In this document: in pieces, positions 11,292 to 23,791 of the stretch
How positions within the stretch are numbered: the stretch's first letter is position 1
How the letters are laid out: each line of letters begins with the position of its first letter
Source: Lamellibrachia satsuma
Lineage: Eukaryota > Annelida > Polychaeta > Sabellida > Siboglinidae
Length of the DNA: 64,000 nt
Assembly: GCA_033239005.1 (NCBI GenBank)
Contig: BSQZ01000036.1
Coordinates: forward strand, 4,050,001 to 4,114,000
Reading direction: 5' to 3'
The notes under the pieces: model-generated
Seen by the model: only the letters and a program-made list of their open reading frames with translations
Databases searched by the model: none
Told to the model about the DNA's origin: nothing
Program-made: the position numbers and the translations under genes

Positions 11292-11453
11292 CTCGCAACA
11301 TTCCATCGCCTCCTCGTAGCGGCCTAGTTTCCGGTAGGGCGTTACGACATTCAGACTCGTCATACGGTCGTACTTCCAGCTGATGTCGCAAACGTCGAAG
11401 CTCTTCGCCAGCGCCACGGCCTTTAAGTGGAAGTTGAGGCCTTTCTCGTAGTC
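11292..11453 (-). CDS. RAPSN: Rapsyn exon 3 (54 residues)
   Basis: Acceptor 'ccccttcag|GACTAC', donor 'TGCGAG|gtaagt', phase 0. It encodes [20 protein letters not shown] … [15 protein letters not shown], matching the DYEKAL…LGRLGSAMECCEES region of vertebrate rapsyn. The next exon on the minus strand was not found. Confidence 0.9.
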
Positions 11454-14400
11454 CTGAAGGGGTAAGACGAGGAGCTTGTTTCCAAAATACAGTAGAAACA
11501 GTATATAGATGACACCAATGCAACTAATAAAATGGCCAATATATACACAATCTAGATATGATCATTATTAGAATTGTGCGAGTCAATGTTTCTGTTGCTT
11601 ATTCTGAACTGTTCGCAAACATCTCACACACAAGATTAAAACCATAGTATTTTTCATGCATAGGTTAAATGTAGAACAGTTACTTTGTGGTAATTAAATT
11701 GACGTTGTTGATTCCACTTGCTAATTCAAATGTGGTGCTGTGTTACGGTAGATCAATGTGGTGCTGTGTTACGGTATATCAATGTGGTGCTGTGTTACGG
11801 TAGATCAATGGAAAACAGAATTCACGACATAAGACAAGAAAGAAAAGAAAATGCTAGCAAAAATGGCAATTCAGCGAGTGAGAAAAAACAGACAAACATA
11901 TTCACTGTACACGCTCGCACGAACGCGCGCGCGCACGCCCACATACAAACAGTCACGCACACACGAACACACACACACACACACACACACGCACGCACGC
12001 ACGCACGCACATACACGGACAGATAGACACGCACACACAAACACAAGCACACACATACACACGTACGTACGCACGCATGCATGCACGTACGCAAGCACGC
12101 ACGTACGCATCCACACACGCATTGAGACAGACAGACTGGCACAATGAGTTAGAAAGAGATAACTGCACGACACAAGAACCGTTATCGTTGTTTTCGTCAA
12201 GGAACAATTTTTAACATTTTATGTTTCAAATTTAAAGCATTCATGTGAGTGTTGTTGTTGCAAATAAAGTGTGTAAAATATATACCTAACTGATTTTGAT
12301 AACATGTTAATGTTATGACTTGAAATGGTGTGTGGTTCAGTTTGTTTCATTGTTGGTTGTTTTACAACTGGGTTATTTTGACACAAACACTGCTGACAGT
12401 TTAACATACGGTATGTTCTCATATCTGAAATCCACCTTTAGTCGACTAAACATCGAAGGTGTGCATGAAGCCATGGGCGGCCAAGCGCTCCGACCCACCT
12501 TGAGACACGTGAAGATGTGTCCGAGACTGGAGAACACGTGTAGTTCCAAAGGTGTGTCTCCACACTGCTTTGCGATGCTCATAGCTCGGCCGAGATTCTC
12601 GAGCGCGCTCACGAAGTTGCTGAAGCCAAAGTAGGCGTTCGCCTGGCAGAGGTACACGTAGCCGTGTAGACGGATGTCCCTCGGCTCGTTCTGGGTCACA
12701 CAAACAATGGTACGTTACCATGTGCACTTAAAAAACAATGTTAAAAAATGCATTTCACCCCTTGCAAACCTGTCTCGACTTCTTTAGGAAGCATTTAGCT
12801 ACGCTAAAATTACTGCGCGAAGATTATTCGTTCACCCTGTACTCATTTCTACAGCTGAATGAATTGTGGCAACATGGGGTGAACGACATTGCTAAATATT
12901 CAAATCGGCAGCAAGAGGGTTCGAACCCGGGTTTTCTTGTCCGACGTTTTAACCACTGCGCCACCGCGCCCCGCAATCTATTGTAATCTTTTTCTATTTT
13001 CATCAGCGGTTTCAAACCTGGGATGCGCCAGAAGTTTTCTAAGGAGCGTTGGCTGAATTTAATGTTACGTGCAGTGGTGCGAAAATGTTGTCATTTTGTG
13101 TGGTCCACGAAGGAAATTATTTTTTTCTGTAATACTATCAAATTGTGAAACATATTCCTGTCAAGCAATAATACTATCAAATTGTGGAACACATTCCTGT
13201 CAAGCAATAATACTATCAAATTGTGAAATATATTCCTGTCACGCAAACATTCAACGCTATTAGAAAACATTTGATCCAAGTCCATAAATTTCTATTCATG
13301 AAAGACCTACAGTTTTCTCAGTTAAGATACTTCCCATCCCATTAAGATACTTCCCATCCCATTAAGGTATTTCCCATCCCATTAAGATACTTCCCATCCC
13401 ATTAAGATACTTCCCATCCCATTAAGGTATTTCCAATCCCATTAAATCACTTTCCATATAAAGTTACGACGAGTTCGCCTCGGTTCAACGGTTAGTGATT
13501 AGCTAGTAAACATCATCAAGTCCAACACCGACAATACTCTTCTGCCTCTTGTGCGGACCAAGAAGCTCTGCTCTTCCACACCGAGGTCCGTTGGCTATCA
13601 CGGGGAAACATGATCTCTAGAGTGGTATCGCAAAAAGATGAGATCACCAAATTATTTGACCGCGTCGAAAATTCGTCGAACAATTATCGGACAAAGTCTT
13701 TTCTTGAAGGTGGCGTGCTTGAACAACATCGTTTCCACCTGAACTATCTTAACAAGTCATTCCACGGCCGGTTCACCACAGTGATTTATTTCGTGGACAA
13801 CGTACAAGCTGTCATCACGAAGCTAGAGCTGGTGGGACGGAAAAATCAAAGAAGGACACTTCGACATGTTTGAACACCTAAGCGCGTCGCTTCAGGATGA
13901 AGAAGTGGGACATGGAAACATGGATTCCATGTCCTTGACTGTGCACGAAGGAAGACCTCCACGTCTCCTTATTCAACCCTGTTCCCCGAATCCAGGCCCT
14001 GGTTTTTACCAGGTAAACTCAGCCCTCATATAGAGGTGGTTTCCCGAATACCGATTTCTTATCTTATCCATTCGGGATTTGTAATAGTTGATCTATTGTT
14101 ACATTATTGTATTTGCTCATTGAAAAGGTTATGCATGAAAAAGATACTGTATGTTTCCATAAATAAATAATGTTGTTGGCAATAAATGCCATAAGACTAT
14201 CTGATGAAACAGCACATGTAATTCAGGTAAACATTATCCAGCTGTAACGTTAGCAGAAACTGCAGGCACCTTGTTATAATTTGCCCCACCTCTGTGATGT
14301 CCGTCACACTTATGCGTTCCTCTTTGCCATGCTGGTGAATTTATCCAGCTTGAGGCATGCCTTATGTCGGGTCACAATTCACAAGACTAAAATACAGGGT

Positions 14401-16333
14401 GGCATATTTAGCAGATTACGCAAAATAGTCGTTAAAAATCCATTTTCAATTTTTGTTGAGGACAAATTACACCTACACATACTGTTCAGCAAATATGCGA
14501 CACATACTTTTGAAGTTTCTTGTCAATGAACCTGGTCAATTCAAATTTCAGTAGATTTAATTCCCAGAATATGATGTACACCTGTATATGTAGGTGTTCA
14601 CAGCTTCATATATTAAGCTTTTAATTTTTATTTACCAAAGGGGACTAATTTTCCGGATTCTTACATAGCAAACAATTGTGAATGGAATATAAATTATTGA
14701 ATGGAGTATTAAATATTGAAAGGAAATATATATGTAATGTGATTTCTACTTGATTGAATGATACACACACACAATTACGCACTCACGCACACCCGCACGA
14801 ACATCCACATTTCAATGAATCGTGCAGTTGTTAATAATTGCTCAAATAGGATTGTGCCATAAAAAAATCAACACTATTGAACAAGATTGTCATCCAAGGC
14901 AAAACACCCAGATGACAAGTGGTCAAGCAAGCCATTGACTTATCGAGAGTCCAAAAAAATGCATATATATGTAACCAAGCCTTCTGAGATATTTGTTAAT
15001 TTTGTTTGACGCTGCTAGCATGTAGAGTACTTGTTATAAACTAGTACACTATGTTTCAAAGGTGAAGTAAACCGTTCACACATTGTGGTTAAATAAATGT
15101 TGTTCTTTAAGTAATTGTCAGCACACAACTTGCTGGCTGAACTATCGGTACGAGCCGCCCGAGCATTGTTACAGTTGTAACAACTTGCACCAATACAATT
15201 GTAAAAAAAATTTGCAGTTGAAAGTACGTGTGCGATAACAAATCCTTAATTTCAATTTAACTTATATCTGGCATAACCCCTTATGCTATATACTAGACAT
15301 GTTTCAAGTTTCATTCACGAAGCATAAGAATTGGTTGCGTGAGATAATATTATGTGGGCATACCCAAAAAACGTTGTAGTCATTTTTGTCCACATCTCGT
15401 TAATTTCGTCTTCTTAACTACCCATTTTGGACAGTATGTCTGCTTGTGAACTTCCAATTAACTATTGTCGATGGTGACTCCATATTTGTGCTATGCTTTC
15501 GTAAAATGCATATGTAACACCTTGCCCCTGTATGCTCCGGTCTCCCCTATCATTATTTTAATATGGCCGTCGTGCATATTTGTAATGTTCTAGATGATGC
15601 ATTCCTATACCGATGATTACATATGTCAACGCGGGCAAGGACATTTGTGAAATATGTGACTAGTCATGTTCTTGTGTAAGTATGTGTTAAGTTACGAGTA
15701 CATTAGTTCAAGTGTGAAATACTAATAATTAAACACCGTCTACTGAAGTACCAGTGAGTTCGATGGAGAAATGGTAAGGTATTGTTGTAACTGAACTCAT
15801 ATTTGGCAGGACAGCTGTGAGTTTCAGCCATACAAACATACCTTGCTTATCAGCAGCGAAGCCAACCAATCAACAACGATACCGGACATATTTTCAACCA
15901 ATCAACGCGGTCCTCACACGTCACTCCTCAATCGCACCCCGTGACCCATTTACAGCCAATGAAAGCGGCCATGACAAATCCACAACCAATCAACAATTAC
16001 CTGCAGACTGTGACGCGCGTACGACACGGCCTTGTGGTACTCGCACAGTCGTTCGTTGCTGCGCGCCAGGTTCCAGTAGGCCTCGGCTCTCATCGCCGCG
16101 CTCTCCGTCTCGTTGGCTGTGTCGATCTGCTGGACGGCGTACGCGAGCATGTCGCGATACTTGCCACAGTCGCCGTGCGCCGCGGCCAGGTAACCGAGCG
16201 CCACGAAGCGATCGCGGCGGCCGCTGATCCGATGCAGCGCGCGCTTCCACTTTCTTATGGCCGCCTCGTGGTTCTGCTGGTGGTACAACTGCAGTCCGTC
16301 CTCGATCTCACGGCGAGCCAGGCGCTGTCCCAT
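11292..16333 (-). CDS. RAPSN: Rapsyn, 43-kDa receptor-associated synaptic protein (exons 1-3, partial gene)
   Basis: Rapsyn is a peripheral membrane scaffold that clusters nicotinic acetylcholine receptors at synapses. It has an N-terminal myristoyl group, seven TPRs, a coiled coil and a C-terminal RING. Three minus-strand exons (16333-16001, 12690-12499, 11453-11292) join in phase 0 to 229 residues. They start MGQ, with Gly2 available for myristoylation as in vertebrate rapsyn, and follow family landmarks in order: GLQLY, QIDTA, NLARSNE.LCE, SLG, AMECCE. These correspond to roughly the first half of a protein usually near 410 residues. The remaining TPRs, coiled coil and RING were not found to the left, so they probably lie outside the window. 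The start has A at -3 and G at +4. Introns are 3.3 kb and 1.0 kb and carry repeats. Ortholog assignment is by remembered similarity. Confidence 0.88.
11726..11809. repeat. 26-bp tandem repeat, 3 copies
   Basis: Three near-perfect copies of 'atcaatgtggtgctgtgtta cggtag' in rapsyn intron 2. Confidence 0.9.
11905..12125. repeat. AC/GCAC-rich microsatellite
   Basis: A mixed (AC)n, (GCAC)n and (GTAC)n tract in rapsyn intron 2. All apparent open frames here are low-complexity artefacts. Confidence 0.92.
12499..12690 (-). CDS. RAPSN: Rapsyn exon 2 (64 residues)
   Basis: Acceptor 'gtgacccag|AACGAG', donor 'CTCAAG|gtgggt', phase 0 at both ends. It encodes a [33 protein letters not shown], then [17 protein letters not shown], aligning with the second/third TPR of vertebrate rapsyn. 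Confidence 0.9.
12745..12974 (-). mobile_element. tRNA-derived SINE, tail type A
   Basis: Read on the minus strand it begins with a tRNA-like head: A-box-like 'gtggcgcagtggttaa' and B-box 'ggttcgaaccc'. It continues with 'gcaatgtcgttcaccccatgttgcc', then the type-A body (…cagctgtagaaatgagtaca…tttagc…tgcttcc). Same family as 19085, 38748 and 46125. Located in rapsyn intron 1. Confidence 0.85.
13128..13245. repeat. 39-bp tandem repeat, 3 copies
   Basis: Three copies containing 'aatactatcaaattgtgaaa' and 'cattcctgtcaagc' at 39-bp spacing, in rapsyn intron 1. Confidence 0.9.
13322..13446. repeat. 20-bp tandem repeat, 6 copies
   Basis: Copies of 'attaagatacttcccatccc' with aggtat and ccaatccc variants. 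Confidence 0.93.
13465..13960 (+). mobile_element. hAT-type (ZBED/SCAND3-like) transposase fragment
   Basis: The translation reads [20 protein letters not shown] followed by [19 protein letters not shown], then [20 protein letters not shown] and, after a frameshift near 13845, [16 protein letters not shown]. The '[13 protein letters not shown]' motif is a hallmark of the RNase-H-like core of domesticated and active hAT transposases of the ZBED5/SCAND3 kind. An internal segment is deleted and both ends are missing. It lies opposite to rapsyn in its intron 1. Confidence 0.85.
13961..14875. other. No recognisable feature
   Basis: AT-rich intronic sequence of rapsyn. An open frame at 14281-14529 has no recognisable motif. 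Confidence 0.4.
14876..15030 (-). mobile_element. CR1-like LINE 3' tail (5'-truncated copy)
   Basis: The reverse complement gives the last ORF2 residues ([15 protein letters not shown]) followed by the diagnostic 3' UTR 'ggactctcgataagtcaatgg…cttgaccacttgtcatctgg…gacaatcttgttcaa'. Same family as 1985-6602. Confidence 0.85.
15031..16000. other. Rapsyn intron 1 remainder, nothing recognised
   Basis: No exon, repeat or mobile element that I can name. Confidence 0.4.
16001..16333 (-). CDS. RAPSN: Rapsyn exon 1 (residues 1-111)
   Basis: Starts at ATG 16333 and ends at a donor (CTGCAG|GTAATT) in phase 0. It reads [20 protein letters not shown], then a TPR pair including [26 protein letters not shown] and [20 protein letters not shown]. 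An acceptor-like 'ggcag' immediately precedes the ATG, so a 5' non-coding exon is possible. Confidence 0.9.
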
Positions 16334-16409
16334 TCTGCCTGACCCCGGGTGTAGCTCTTCGGCAGTTCGTGTATTCTTTCCCTTTTCACTTCCCTGTCTG
16401 TCTGTAGCT

Positions 16410-16618
<209 letters not shown>

Positions 16619-16639
16619 TACGCTTTGTTTATTTATTCA

Positions 16640-18480
16640 ATCACATCACGATTGCGTGTTTCCAAAGACGCCGTAATGTCACGGTATGCAAAGTTGCAAA
16701 GTATCCTTCCCCTACAAATAATAACAATACTTTGGACACGTGTTGCCCTTACTCTGTTTCGTCCAATCCTGTATATTAATCCATGTTGTAAAACACGTCA
16801 GGGAAATTCGCGTAACACTTGTTTTGTGTGTGCACTCAACAACCCGCATATGCTCGCGGATCGGCACAATAGCTACAGGTGAGCGGATATCACAAAGGGA
16901 CGTTTGTTACGCCGAAATCGATGCGACAATTTTCTATAACGCTGTCGATATTTCCGCTCTTCCGAACGCGTTTCAAGGCGCTTTTCAACGCGTATCTACT
17001 CGGCGCTAATGCTTAATAACGATACACAGAATGTTATGCGACGGACGAAATGGCAAACGCAAGCCAAGCGTGTGGTCCGTTGACCGGATTATTTCAGACG
17101 CTCGCCGTACAACTGATGACGATTTCACGGCTATTCTGACACACCGAAGACGACAAATCCGGAGCGTCTAATCGATCACGTTAGGGCGGTTCCACAGGTT
17201 TCTGCTTGGATTGATCGCCGATGACGTTCGGGCGCGGAAATATAATCACGGCCGTAATAACTAATAATGACGCTCCACGTAACAATATTTATTAAGCGGC
17301 GCAGAAAATATCTCGCGCGAGTATTTATGATCGCTGCAGGAAACGGGCAGCGCTGAAGAACATCGCTGATTTCTCGTGGCGTGGTACGTTGTTGTACGTC
17401 AACTTGGGCACACTTTCCATTCGCTCGTTAATACGACCTCGTCAACACAGCTGCTGATGTACGGCGCGCAGAATCCGGCGTCATATCTGTAGTATTAACT
17501 TTCGCGTAACCAGAGTTAGCATTATCAATACGTTGTTTTCGCAACATGCGTTGTTGACGTTTGCACACACAAACGTCGTGGATGCGTTATTTGTGTGAGC
17601 GTATCTAACACGGTCTATATCCGTTGCTGATCGATATCACGAACAAAGCTTGTGCGCGACCGGCGTGCGGATGTGCGCGCTCGAATATCTTCAGGTGAAT
17701 TGGTGTCGATTCCGCGATAAAATGTACTGCGCGTGCTCCACAAAACGTTTCCGGTACCACCGGAAGTCGCCTGGCTCGCCACAGGAATGGATTCTTTCGC
17801 AATGTATGTAGGCTACGTACCCCAATGTCGCGTATTGCCGGTGCAGTGAAGCGACATGTCACTTTGTCATGTTATGTATGTTATTTTGGGGCTTACAATA
17901 TCAAAGAGATACTAATGGCCTTCTTTCACTTCTGCTGTTGAGTTATGTACCATCAATAAGTCTGCAGACGTTGTTGTAATCAACAATCGTGTGTAGGAGT
18001 CAGCAATCGTATCTTACAGACAACTTATATCATATACATAGTTTGTCCGCGTATTTTCCTGTCCACAGTCGTATCGTAAATCCGCGTCCAGTCCGCACCC
18101 TATCACCTGATCCGCACTTGTGTCACACCCACGATACGCACACGTGTCCTACAAGCCGCCACGTGCATTACTCTCCTTATAGTCTACGGTCGCGAGCGCC
18201 GTCCGCGATCCACGTTCGTACTGCGCCGTGTGTTTCAGTGGTGTACGTTCGCTCTCAGATCGCTCGCGGTGCATTCCGTCCTGCCTCGCTCAGGTGCTTA
18301 GATTACTGTGACACCACCCGACGTAGCCTGACGTCAGTGCGCTCGTCGCTGCCTGGTGCTCGCTCGGCCTGCCTACTCGTCGAGGCTGCCGGTTAGCTTA
18401 ATGATGGCCGGCAGCCGTCGTCAGCAACTGCCTCCGCCGCCGCCGACGTCGCCTCGTTAACAGTGGTTCACTGCCTGGCC
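16640..18480. other. CpG-rich stretch upstream of rapsyn
   Basis: From about 16850 to 18480 CpG dinucleotides are clearly more frequent than in the AT-rich surroundings (for example 16900-17500 and 18050-18470). It lies 5' of rapsyn on its strand and could hold the promoter. The open frame 17989-18396 shows no domain. No coding exon is supported. Confidence 0.4.
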
Positions 18481-18511
18481 AGTAGGCGCAATAATGGACA
18501 CAACTATCACT

Positions 18512-18960
18512 AGGGGTGTAACAACACCTGCATCGAACTATCCATGCATCGCAATTGTTGATGTGACGATGCAGGGCTATAAATAGAAAAATTAATTATC
18601 GATAGTCATATCGATAGTACGCTGAATTATTGAGAGTAGCGATAGTTGGCAAAGCATTTCAGCAGTGCTACTTGTAGCACTGTAATAATAATTATAAGTA
18701 AACATGTTTTCTCAAAAACTATTTTGAATAATTGTATATATTTATCGACTTAATATCCACAATCGTATATTAAAACAGCATTATTCACGATCCATCATTT
18801 TAAATCAACTACCTCCAAAGCTACGCGATAGCTCCACCCATCAATTACGGTTTGGGGCTGTTTTCTTGGCTGTTCGCTATTCCGTGAAAATATCGCAATA
18901 TTATCGCGATAGTTATGAAACTATCGCAATAGTCATACAGCTATCGCGACAAACCCCCCT
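18512..18960. mobile_element. Candidate hAT-type MITE rich in CTATCG/ATCGATAG
   Basis: The left edge 'aggggtgtaacaacacctgcatcg' resembles the common hAT end 'aggggtgtaacgat'. The right edge, reversed, is 'aggggggtttgtcgcgatagc'. In between are many palindromic ATCGATAG/CTATCGCGATAG motifs. I could not confirm an exact 8-bp duplication. Confidence 0.4.
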
Positions 18961-19084
18961 TAACACTATCTTTCCATATTAAGTTTGCTCTTCCTCTTCC
19001 CTTTCTACGGAGCTCTAATCAGATTGCTGAAAGTAATTAAATGTTTTTAAGAGACGTAAACGTGGAAACAAACTGTGAAGACCT

Positions 19085-19375
19085 TAGCTCGGCGATCAGA
19101 GCGTCGGACTGTCAGTCGACAGGAGCGGGGGTTCGAATCCACCTGCTGCCTTTTCGAAACTGAGGCAATTTCGTTCACCTCATATTGCCTCAGTTCAATC
19201 AGCTGTATAAATGAGTACCTGGCTACAGACAGTGATAGGATTCCAGTGAGTGAAGTGTAAGAATGAATAGCTTTCGTGCAGTAACTGCGTCGCGGCTGGA
19301 TGCTTCCCAGGTAAGCTGACATTGTGTTTGCGTGAACAGGCCTGGCTGGGGTAAACTGTAACGCGCTCTTGAATT
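19085..19375 (+). mobile_element. tRNA-derived SINE, tail type A
   Basis: tRNA-like head 'gctcggcgatcagagcgtcgg…gggttcgaatccacctgctgcc', then 'ggcaatttcgttcacctcatattgcctcagttcaatcagctg' and the type-A body with 'gaatgaatagctttcgtgcag' and 'ggatgcttccca'. Confidence 0.85.
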
Positions 19376-19800
19376 TCAAAGAGAGTCTGGAAAAGAAAGA
19401 TGCTTGTAGAAGGAGAAATAGAAGGCCGACATTAAAACGGACAGATAGCGCAGGGTGCAGCACCAATACAGTTAGGACGTATCGTCAAGACGACAGAGAC
19501 CGGGCTTCGCCGCCTTCCCCGGATGCGTTTGCCCTACAAGCCTTCTGTGTCCGAGTATCTTTCTATAAGCGTCCAAACCACCGCAGTCCAATCGTTCTCG
19601 CTTCATCTCTTACAAAGAACACACCCGTCTGAGAATGTTTTCATTTCGTCGACTGGGCAGGCCAGGATCTCCATCCACATCGACCAGACTTCAGTGGCGC
19701 AAGCCACTGTTTTGCGACTCAGAAGGATGTCGATGGAAGATTTGCCAGGAAGAGGAACAAGCATTTCTAGGAACAGGAATGTTGACATTTACGCACTTCG
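19376..19800. other. No recognisable feature
   Basis: Short overlapping open frames on both strands lack motifs. Confidence 0.35.
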
Positions 19801-19809
19801 CACACACAT

Positions 19810-20090
19810 AGGGAGCTTCGGCACGATGTAGAACGTTGGACTGTCAAACTACACACTGGCTTTCGAATCATCTTGGTTCAGTTTGGAAACCACGTCTGCA
19901 AGCAGAGGTGGAATTAATGAGAGCGAAACGCTTTCGTGCAATCATCAAAACGTCGCTGAATGCTTCCTGTCAAACTTGATTCGGTATTCGACCGAACCGG
20001 TCTGTCTGGGTCATAGAGTTGTCTCAGAGGAGCCGGCATACGAAGAACGATACCTTTACCTTTGCGTCCAGGCCTCATCCTGAAGCAAAA
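19810..20090 (+). mobile_element. Very diverged SINE relic
   Basis: Matches to the type-A SINE body remain ('gagagcgaaacgctttcgtgcaatcatc', 'cgctgaatgcttcctg', 'accggtctgtctggg') with the head degraded. Assignment is tentative. Confidence 0.4.
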
Positions 20091-20329
20091 CCAATGATCA
20101 TTCAGGGAGTGGCAATATTCATGACGCTGCATCCACAAGCGCATCCATAACGCGTCGTGTTAATTCGTTTCTTCGTAAAATCTATAATACCGGTAATTAA
20201 AACGTGGCCACACGCTGGCACTCCTCGGTGACGCAGTTGGCCCACTCTGTAAATGTCCCCAACCGAACATTCACGCTATCTTTATGGTTGTGTGCAGCTA
20301 GGCATGAAATCATTGGCCCACATTTAAGG

Positions 20330-20979
20330 CTTATTGCCATGCCTCTCTTGAGACTGCCAAATATTTCCTAAGATTTCGGTAGGAGTCTCTCTACGGGGGC
20401 CGATTAACCTGCTTTGCACTATAGTCTCGCCGACATTGTAAATGTCACGAGGGGAGAAGTGGCGGAAGATCTTTCTTAAAACCATCGCCACTGGCTGTCT
20501 TGACAACGATACCGTGGCGGCCTTTGAATCTGCACAGCCAGCCTGTGTTGGACGCGAACTCTGGAACGTTCATCTTCGCTGCGATTTCATCTGCTTTAGC
20601 AATTAGAATTGGTCCGTTTATAGGGATGTTCTGTAAAGTACGGATATCTCAAAACCACTTGGAGAGGGCTGCCTCGACTTGATCGAATGGGGACAGTCTA
20701 ATTCGATGATGATCTGCGCGGCCACGGCATGGCTTCCGGGTCACAGGCGGGAAGTATTTGCGAACAACCTGGCGTTTTTCAGTTGGACAGAAATTCGTTA
20801 TACGGCGAATTTTTTTCGGGAAAAAGTGTTCGTAATAACCGTGAATTCGTTATACCCGTGTTCGCAATATGCGTGAACGCTTATAATAGAAAATATAGGG
20901 GAAAATCCGTACGTAAAAAATTGTTTCGTTATATCCGTCAAGTGGTAGTATCCGTGTTCGTTATAAGCCTGTTGCACTG
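20330..20979 (-). mobile_element. pogo/Tigger-type DNA transposon relic
   Basis: The right border is a TIR-like end, 'cagtgcaacaggcttataac' on the minus strand, next to TA. It is followed by several GTTATA(A)C/CGTTATA motifs typical of Tigger ends. Further along the minus strand are NIPINGPILIAKADEIAAK and NTGWLCRFKGRHGI (CENPB/Tc5-type DNA-binding domain), then SPRDIYNVGET, the decayed counterpart of the Tigger 'YNADET' catalytic motif. Frameshifts and stops throughout. No left end found. Confidence 0.72.
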
Positions 20980-20980
20980 T

Positions 20981-22980
20981 AGTTTTTCTTACCCGAAACA
21001 CCAACTTATCCATACGTATGACGTTTGTGTGCATTCAGTAATACTTGTTGACCCTGGTCAGGGCAAGGTAACGAGATATGTTGTCGTATGTGGCTGGGTC
21101 TGACTGGAAATAAATATTGCCCTTGTGAACTTAGTGTTTTAATTAATTTTGTAATAATTGACCTATTTTGTAATACGCAGCCATTTTGTAACGAAGGAGG
21201 TTCTTCATCACCTACATCCGCCGTGCGTTCATGTCTGTTTTCCTCGAAATTAGCTGATGGTTCTTTACTGCTGATTCAGTGGATTACATCTTTGTATAAT
21301 TTTTAAATATACTGTTTTTATTTATATATTTATTTTCTATGGACATAATGCTTATTGTCTAAAATAAAAACCTTAATATTACTATTATGCTATTACTGTT
21401 AGTCATTATTACAAAATAAGCATTTGACATCACATTTACGTAACAAATACGTCATATGTTTCGTCACAAAATGATTTATGCGACGTTTTATCATCGTCAC
21501 AATGCGACATCGCACTGCGACGTCAAACCATGTATTTTTCCAGTCATAAAACAACGAAACAATGCGACGTTGTACAATTATTATGATAAAATGGACATCA
21601 GCGTATCTGGAGAAGGCGATTGGGCAGTTGTTCCCAGCGTCACTTTTTTGGGGGTGGCACTTTGGGAGAACAGTGACTAGTAAACGGGCATTTTATTCCA
21701 TACGATCACTGGGTTTCCGCTGTAGTTTGTGCCTTTGGCTAAATGGCGTCGGTTTTGGCTAAACAAAAATAACCCTTTTGAGCAATTCTGACTACCTTAC
21801 AAAATCAGTGCAATGGACTCCACTTAATAGAATCACTGATAACAGAATTAACCGTTTAAGAGAATAAAAACTGCTCGGACGAAATCATTCCCTACTTGTG
21901 CTGTGTTAAAATTCGCAACTTAACAGAATCTCTTCCGCCGCTTAGTAGAATCAGATTCACGAAAAACCAATGCATTGTAGCGCGAAATGACACGTTTTCC
22001 TGGAAAACCACAAGGTTTTTTGACTACATATATGTGTTTTCGGTGCGAAAACATTTATACAGGTAAAACGATAAAACATTGCACAAATTGAAATGTTTTT
22101 GAATGCAGCAGTTATTGAAAAAGCCGTCGCGCGATTTACGTAACTAAGATGTGACATTCGTCTATCTAAGAATAACTGCGTTCGAGAATGCCAATTTACA
22201 AATTGTCAATGCTACTGCGCAGTAGTTCAGTACGGACGAAATACAGCTCAATTGTTTGATATTCATTCATTTCCACAAGCACCATCGCGGAAATATTTCC
22301 TGCGAGGATTGGGATCAATAACTCCATATTTATGTGGCGTTGTGGAGCAGGGTTTGCAAAAAACCTTCCTTTAATTTGTGCGTTTTAAGGTAAATTTATT
22401 AAGAATGTGTTTGTGCGAAACATACTTTTTAGCAAATAAATAAATAAATAAATAACTGGGCACTCGACTGCGTTTAAACATGACTGAATGAAAATAATTT
22501 TTATGATAAAGGCATTTTGCCTCAAATAAAAGGTATATCTAGGTAACAATCCTGCATTGCTAACCCCTTCATATAGATTATGACACACATTGAAAACTGT
22601 GTCCCCATTAGCAGGCATACACTCTCCAAAAACCCGTCATTAAAATACCTAATCCCTGTCGTGTATGTTAAGTGTCCGCCCGGCGTCATCGTGTTCACTG
22701 AAGCTCGCTTCGCGATTTCACGAGGATGATACAGACGGATTGCACGTACTGATGCGAAAGAAAGATTGATTGGGAGGCACAAACACGGGCAACTTCGTGC
22801 CTAGAATAGCGAAACCGGATTTCGATGTTGATCTATATCCCCGCTATAACCAGGTAAATAGATCATGCCTGTGTATGCACAGTCATTTCGAACGCTCCAG
22901 TGAGGACGTGTCCTGGCTAAATGTCCGCCTCTGCTCGTTTAACTTCGAACTATACGCGACATGGACAATTTCCTAAAGGC
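20981..22980. other. AT-rich gap with a possible second pogo-type end
   Basis: At 21806 'cagtgcaatggactccactt' is followed by three spaced 'aatagaatcac/aacagaatt' motifs, the arrangement seen at Tigger-type ends. No transposase is readable. An (AAAT)n tract lies at 22434-22455. The rest is featureless. Confidence 0.35.
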
Positions 22981-22984
22981 GTTA

Positions 22985-23306
22985 ACAGAGACGTGAATCA
23001 TTCGAAATGTGGAATCTAAGGAGGATATTACGCGTAGGCTGGACTGAGCGTGTCACGAACATAGACGTTGTCGTGTGGACTGGAATAAAAGTTACCTTTA
23101 TAATAATATACAGAACCTGTTGGTCACGTCTCAACAGACAAGACGGAATTCAAGGGAAATATTGGAGGATATGGTTGTTGGGTAAACGAGACAGTCAAAG
23201 ACCAAGAGCCACGTGGACAGGCAACTGCAAGGCACTGGTGAAAACCATGAACTATGATGATCTTTCAGAACGGCACAAGGCAGACAGGAGTGTCGGTCCT
23301 AGATAG
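22985..23306 (+). mobile_element. Non-LTR retrotransposon ORF2 C-terminal fragment
   Basis: The frame 23007-23306 reads MWNLRRILRVGWTERVTN … RDSQRPRATWTGNCKALV … MNYDDLSER, matching the common ORF2 tail 'MWxYRRxLRIxWxxxVTNxEV … KRGRGRPRxTWxxN'. The middle is degraded. Confidence 0.7.
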
Positions 23307-23309
23307 CCG

Positions 23310-23790
23310 ACCTTCCGAGAGGGAAGTACACCACACGATGATGGTACGCCACAGTGGCGCCACCACATGGGATACTTTGAGTTAGGCAATGGTACACTTT
23401 TAGGCTAATTCTCTGATGGTGGTCACATTTTGTTTAGATAAAGTCTTCAGTGCCTTTTCCCTGAACATGGGTGCATGAATTTTGAAAATATGGTGAGGGA
23501 AACCTACTATTACTGAATACCAAAGACAGTTGAATCCGCATGCGATTCAGTTTGCCCCCGTCTCAACTGTTCCAAAAGAGAGTATGTTGTATTTAACAAC
23601 CCCCTTATTTAACAACCCCCTTACTTATCCAAACCACATCTCACCAGAAACCTGACAACTTCCTATATATGGGTGCATGCATTATTAATAGTGAAAACGA
23701 TATAACAACCAGAATGGACAGCCAGCAACAATTTAGGGAAGATATGAAAATCAAGTTTAATTGATACCCTTAGCTGAAGCTTTGTTTACA
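23310..23790. other. No recognisable feature
   Basis: Nothing recognised. Confidence 0.4.
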
Positions 23791-23791
23791 G

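Noticed and set aside
17989..18396. Possible 135-residue gene in the CpG-rich region
   Set aside because: No domain, no consistent splice sites; base composition explains the open frame.
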